Source: Muribaculaceae bacterium
Lineage (GTDB): Bacteria > Bacteroidota > Bacteroidia > Bacteroidales > Muribaculaceae
Length of the DNA stretch: 34,629 nucleotides
Direction: 5' to 3'
NCBI GenBank assembly: GCA_017626045.1
Contig: JAGAJP010000015.1
Location: forward strand, 1-34,629
Shown one piece after another: positions 32,355 to 34,629 of the stretch. Each line of letters begins with the position of its first letter. Within the stretch, counting starts at the first letter, position 1. The notes under the pieces were generated by a model. That model saw nothing but the letters and a program-made list of their open reading frames with translations. It did not search any database and had not been told where the DNA came from. The translations under genes were made by a program, and so were the position numbers.

Positions 32355-33269
32355 ATGACTATGTTAGAAAAAAAATCCTGGCAGCCGGACCGCATCATGC
32401 GGCGTGAGAATAAGTCAGACTCCGCTATGGGTCTGATGGACTTCGCATTTTCCATCCTCCCCGACGCCAAGCGCGGCGATATCAAGAAGTGGCTGAAATT
32501 CGGACATTTCGCAATCAACGGCGAGGTCACGAAAGCCTTCGACGCCCCGGTGAACCCCGGCGCGGAGGTGGCGCTGAATTTCACCCGCCCCTTTCCCGTG
32601 TTCAGTCATCCCAGACTCCGCATCGTGTATGAAGACGACGATATCATCGTGGTCGACAAGGGCTACGGACTGCTGTCGGTGTCGTCGGAGACTTCCCGGC
32701 GCGACCATATCGAGACCGCATACAGCATTCTCCGCGACTATGTGAAGTCGGTGCATCCCTCGCAGAAGATTTTCATCGTCCACCGCCTCGACCGCGACAC
32801 CTCCGGTCTGATGGTGTTTGCCAAGACCATGGAAGCCAAGGAGGCGCTGCAGCACAACTGGAACAACATGGTACTCGAGCGCCGTTATGTGGCTCTCCTT
32901 GACGGTGTGCCGGATCCCGAGGAGGGGGAGGTGCGCTCATGGCTCTCCGAGACATCGCAGCATGAGGTCTACAGCACGCAGGAGGAGGGTGCCGGCAAAC
33001 TGGCGGTCACTTGCTATAAGGTATTGAAGAAGGGGAAGGGACGCTCTTTGACGGCGTTCTCGCTCGACACCGGACGCAAGAACCAGATACGTGTGCACGC
33101 AGCCGAACTCGGTTGCCCGGTGACCGGCGACCGCCGCTACGGCAACGGCCCCGGCCCGGTGCGGCGTCTTGCCCTCCATGCGGAGACGCTTCGTTTCGCG
33201 CATCCTGTCACATATAAGGATATGAATTTTTCGAGTCCCGTACCATCTCAATTCTACAAATATGTCTGA
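32355..33269 (+). CDS. RluA-family 23S/tRNA pseudouridine synthase
   Basis: A 304-residue enzyme with an N-terminal S4-like RNA-binding domain (about 20-80, GDIKKWLKFGHFAINGEVTKAF) and the RluA catalytic motif HRLDRDTSGLM at 143-153 with nucleophile D147. Later motifs include KNQIRVHAAELGCPVTGDRRYG. It converts uridine to pseudouridine in RNA; the exact target (rluC/rluD-like or other) cannot be told. ATG 32355 is chosen, and ATG 32361 is equally possible. Its end overlaps the next gene by 8 bp. Confidence 0.9.
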   Translation: MTMLEKKSWQPDRIMRRENKSDSAMGLMDFAFSILPDAKRGDIKKWLKFGHFAINGEVTKAFDAPVNPGAEVALNFTRPFPVFSHPRLRIVYEDDDIIVVDKGYGLLSVSSETSRRDHIETAYSILRDYVKSVHPSQKIFIVHRLDRDTSGLMVFAKTMEAKEALQHNWNNMVLERRYVALLDGVPDPEEGEVRSWLSETSQHEVYSTQEEGAGKLAVTCYKVLKKGKGRSLTAFSLDTGRKNQIRVHAAELGCPVTGDRRYGNGPGPVRRLALHAETLRFAHPVTYKDMNFSSPVPSQFYKYV

Positions 33270-34047
33270 CCATTACGACTATATGCCGAAGCCCGAGGGG
33301 TGGGTGCCTCCCGAGCCGGAGGTTCCGAAGCCGGCTCCGGAACCGGAGCCCGCGTCGGATGCCGTGGCGGCAAAACCTGCCGCCGCGCCCGAGGTCGCGC
33401 CGCCGGAAGCGCCTGAAGACCTGACCGACACCGAGAAGTTTATCACTCGGGTCTCCAATATCCTCTCATGGGTTTTCGTGCCGCTCCTCATGCCGGTCTA
33501 TGGCATAATCCTCATTTTCACGCTCTCGATACTTTCGATGGCGCCGTTTGACACCAAACTGGTGTTTACGCTGATAGTGTTTGGCGCCAACTTCGTGGTG
33601 CCGATGCTTGCGGTGCTGCTTCTGCGGAAGATGGGACTCGTGCAGGACGTCGGGCTCAACGGAAGGGGCGAGAGGACACTCCCCTATATCATCACGGTGC
33701 TATGCCTGGGAGGCACCGCCTTCTTCCTGTATATGAAGGGAGCGCCGCTTTGGGTGGCGATGTTCTTTGCCGGCGGTGCCTTGGCGGCGCTGGTCAACTT
33801 CCTGGTCAATTTCCGCTGGAAGATCAGCGCACATGCCGCCGGGATGGCGGGAATAGTGGCGATGCTCATCCAGATCATGAAGGAAGGGTCACCTTCCGGC
33901 GACATCACATGGTGGATAGTGGCGTCGATCATACTTTGCGGCATGCTCTGCTCCGCCCGGGTATGGCTCGGGCGCCACACGCTCATGCAGGTCATCGCCG
34001 GCTCAGCTGTCGGATTCATCTGCGTCTGGATGCTGAGCCTTGTTTAA
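33262..34047 (+). CDS. PAP2-like membrane protein with Pro/Ala/Glu-rich N-terminus
   Basis: A 261-residue inner-membrane protein. Residues 1-55 are a low-complexity P/A/E-rich cytoplasmic tail. About six helices follow, with a degenerate PAP2-like pair: WKISAHAAGMAG (the PSGH position) and RVWLGRHTLMQVIAGSAVG (the SRxxxxxHxxxD position). Conserved H residues remain, but the arginine/aspartate context differs from classical lipid phosphatases, so enzyme activity is uncertain. The 8-bp overlap with the pseudouridine synthase gene shows a shared operon. Confidence 0.72.
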   Translation: MSDHYDYMPKPEGWVPPEPEVPKPAPEPEPASDAVAAKPAAAPEVAPPEAPEDLTDTEKFITRVSNILSWVFVPLLMPVYGIILIFTLSILSMAPFDTKLVFTLIVFGANFVVPMLAVLLLRKMGLVQDVGLNGRGERTLPYIITVLCLGGTAFFLYMKGAPLWVAMFFAGGALAALVNFLVNFRWKISAHAAGMAGIVAMLIQIMKEGSPSGDITWWIVASIILCGMLCSARVWLGRHTLMQVIAGSAVGFICVWMLSLV

Positions 34048-34090
34048 ATTCTAAATTATTTTCAATTCTCAATTTTTTTTGCTATCTTCG
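34046..34090 (+). repeat. Repeat element C: solitary right arm with promoter box
   Basis: 34046-34080 begins inside the stop codon of the PAP2-like gene and is nearly identical to the right arm of element B (AAATTCTAAATTATT, then TTCTCAATTT and a T-run), differing by a short indel. It is followed by TATCTTCG (34083-34090), a -7 box with one mismatch for the DUF3467 gene. No left arm or tandem core is present. Confidence 0.7.
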
Positions 34091-34142
34091 CGGTTCGGAT
34101 TTAGATTACTCACCTTTAATATTACTTATCTTTTGTAAAGTT

Positions 34143-34469
34143 ATGGAATCTCAGGAAAATAAAAATCAGCTTCAGATCCAGCTCCGTCCCGAAATCGCAG
34201 ACGGCAAATTCTCCAACCTCGCAATGATCGGCCACGGCCCCAACGAGTTTCTTATCGACTTCATCTTCGCAGCTCCGGGTATGCCACAGGCTCCCGTGGT
34301 GAGCCGCGTCATCATGACTCCGGAAAACGCCAAGCAGCTCCTTCGCGCCCTCAACGACAACATCCTCAAATACGAATCCGTCTACGGCGACATCCAGCCC
34401 CGCAAACCCCAAGCCCAGACCGGCTCCGGCTTCAATCCCAACCCAGGCTCCAACTTCAGCAATAACTGA
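34143..34469 (+). CDS. DUF3467 domain protein
   Basis: A 108-residue cytoplasmic protein starting MESQENKNQLQIQLRPEIADGK at ATG 34143. The open frame extends back to 33702 but only because it overlaps the previous gene in another phase. The core (FSNLAMIGHGPNEFLIDFIF, then VVSRVIMTPENAKQLLRALNDNILKYESVYGDI) matches DUF3467, a small conserved family of unknown function. The tail is rich in Q, P, G and N. A -7 box 52 bp upstream gives it its own promoter. Confidence 0.9.
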   Translation: MESQENKNQLQIQLRPEIADGKFSNLAMIGHGPNEFLIDFIFAAPGMPQAPVVSRVIMTPENAKQLLRALNDNILKYESVYGDIQPRKPQAQTGSGFNPNPGSNFSNN

Positions 34470-34475
34470 TAATTA

Positions 34476-34629
34476 ATTAGTAATTAGTAATGTTGAAATT
34501 GCTCACGTCGATTACAAAATCAATAAAATGCAAAATCAATAAAAAGCAAAATCAATAAAAAGCAGACCAATACTCCCCAACCATAATATTGCCAAATTAC
34601 GAAATTACTAATTACTAATTACTAATTAC
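34476..34629 (+). repeat. Repeat element D: inverted arms around three 16-bp tandem units (reaches window edge)
   Basis: ATTAGTAATTAGTAAT at 34476-34491 is complementary to ATTACTAATTACTAAT at 34604-34619, and the 8-bp unit TAATTACT-like repeat continues to the window end. Between the arms lie three 16-bp units CAAAATCAATAAAAAG or close variant (34515-34562). The sequences differ from elements A-C, but the plan (inverted arms, tandem core) is the same. The right end is cut by the window. Confidence 0.75.

Noticed and set aside
33702..34142. N-terminal extension of the DUF3467 gene
   Set aside because: The extension overlaps the PAP2-like gene in another frame and crosses element C with a promoter box; the family start is at 34143.

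Overview
The window looks like a chromosomal segment of a gut Bacteroidales, probably Muribaculaceae or a close relative; the family assignment is inference. The reasons are several perfect or near-perfect Bacteroidetes promoters (TTTG - N20 - TAnnTTTG), the absence of clear Shine-Dalgarno sequences, secreted proteins ending in a short type IX-like C-terminal motif, and lineage-typical families (Omp28-like, DUF2851, DUF3467, GH115, TPR/AraC membrane hybrids, a LytS/LytTR pair). The left end (about 1-3350) looks more AT-rich than the rest.

Layout. 1-111 is the tail of an unidentified gene. 208-2978 is a two-gene LytS-type kinase/LytTR regulator operon, preceded by two 13-bp direct repeats 23 bp apart that look like a LytTR operator. 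3138-3320 is a tiny ORF joining the first and last helices of a ZIP metal transporter. 3376-5955 is a GH115 alpha-glucuronidase on the minus strand, divergent from a membrane-anchored TPR/AraC regulator (6358-8202) across a 402-bp regulatory gap. 8464-14833 holds three secreted proteins: a jelly-roll/Fn3-like protein and two tandem Omp28/thioredoxin-like paralogs.

15056-20687 is the most interesting block: a soluble, pyruvoyl-type phosphatidylserine-decarboxylase-like enzyme with an extra N-terminal domain, then a GadC-like amino-acid antiporter, an MFS permease and an outer-membrane DcaP-like porin. Together they look like an amino-acid decarboxylation/antiport module spanning both membranes, with a pyruvoyl enzyme where a PLP enzyme would normally be.

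20831-24324 is housekeeping (prmC, recX, comF, dgt), with a structured leader and micro-ORFs. 24385-28914 holds a TPM/zinc-ribbon protein facing a LysE-like fusion, a Rieske-like lipoprotein with changed ligands, an SRPBCC protein and pyrE. 29148-34469 holds a lipoprotein, a DUF2851 gene with an outer-membrane protein gene, an RluA pseudouridine synthase overlapping a PAP2-like membrane protein, and a DUF3467 protein.

The right half also carries small intergenic repeat elements. Three have inverted arms around a short tandem-repeat core, three end in a T-tract directly before a -7 promoter box, and one is a tandem core alone. I found no tRNA, rRNA, CRISPR array, transposase or prophage gene.
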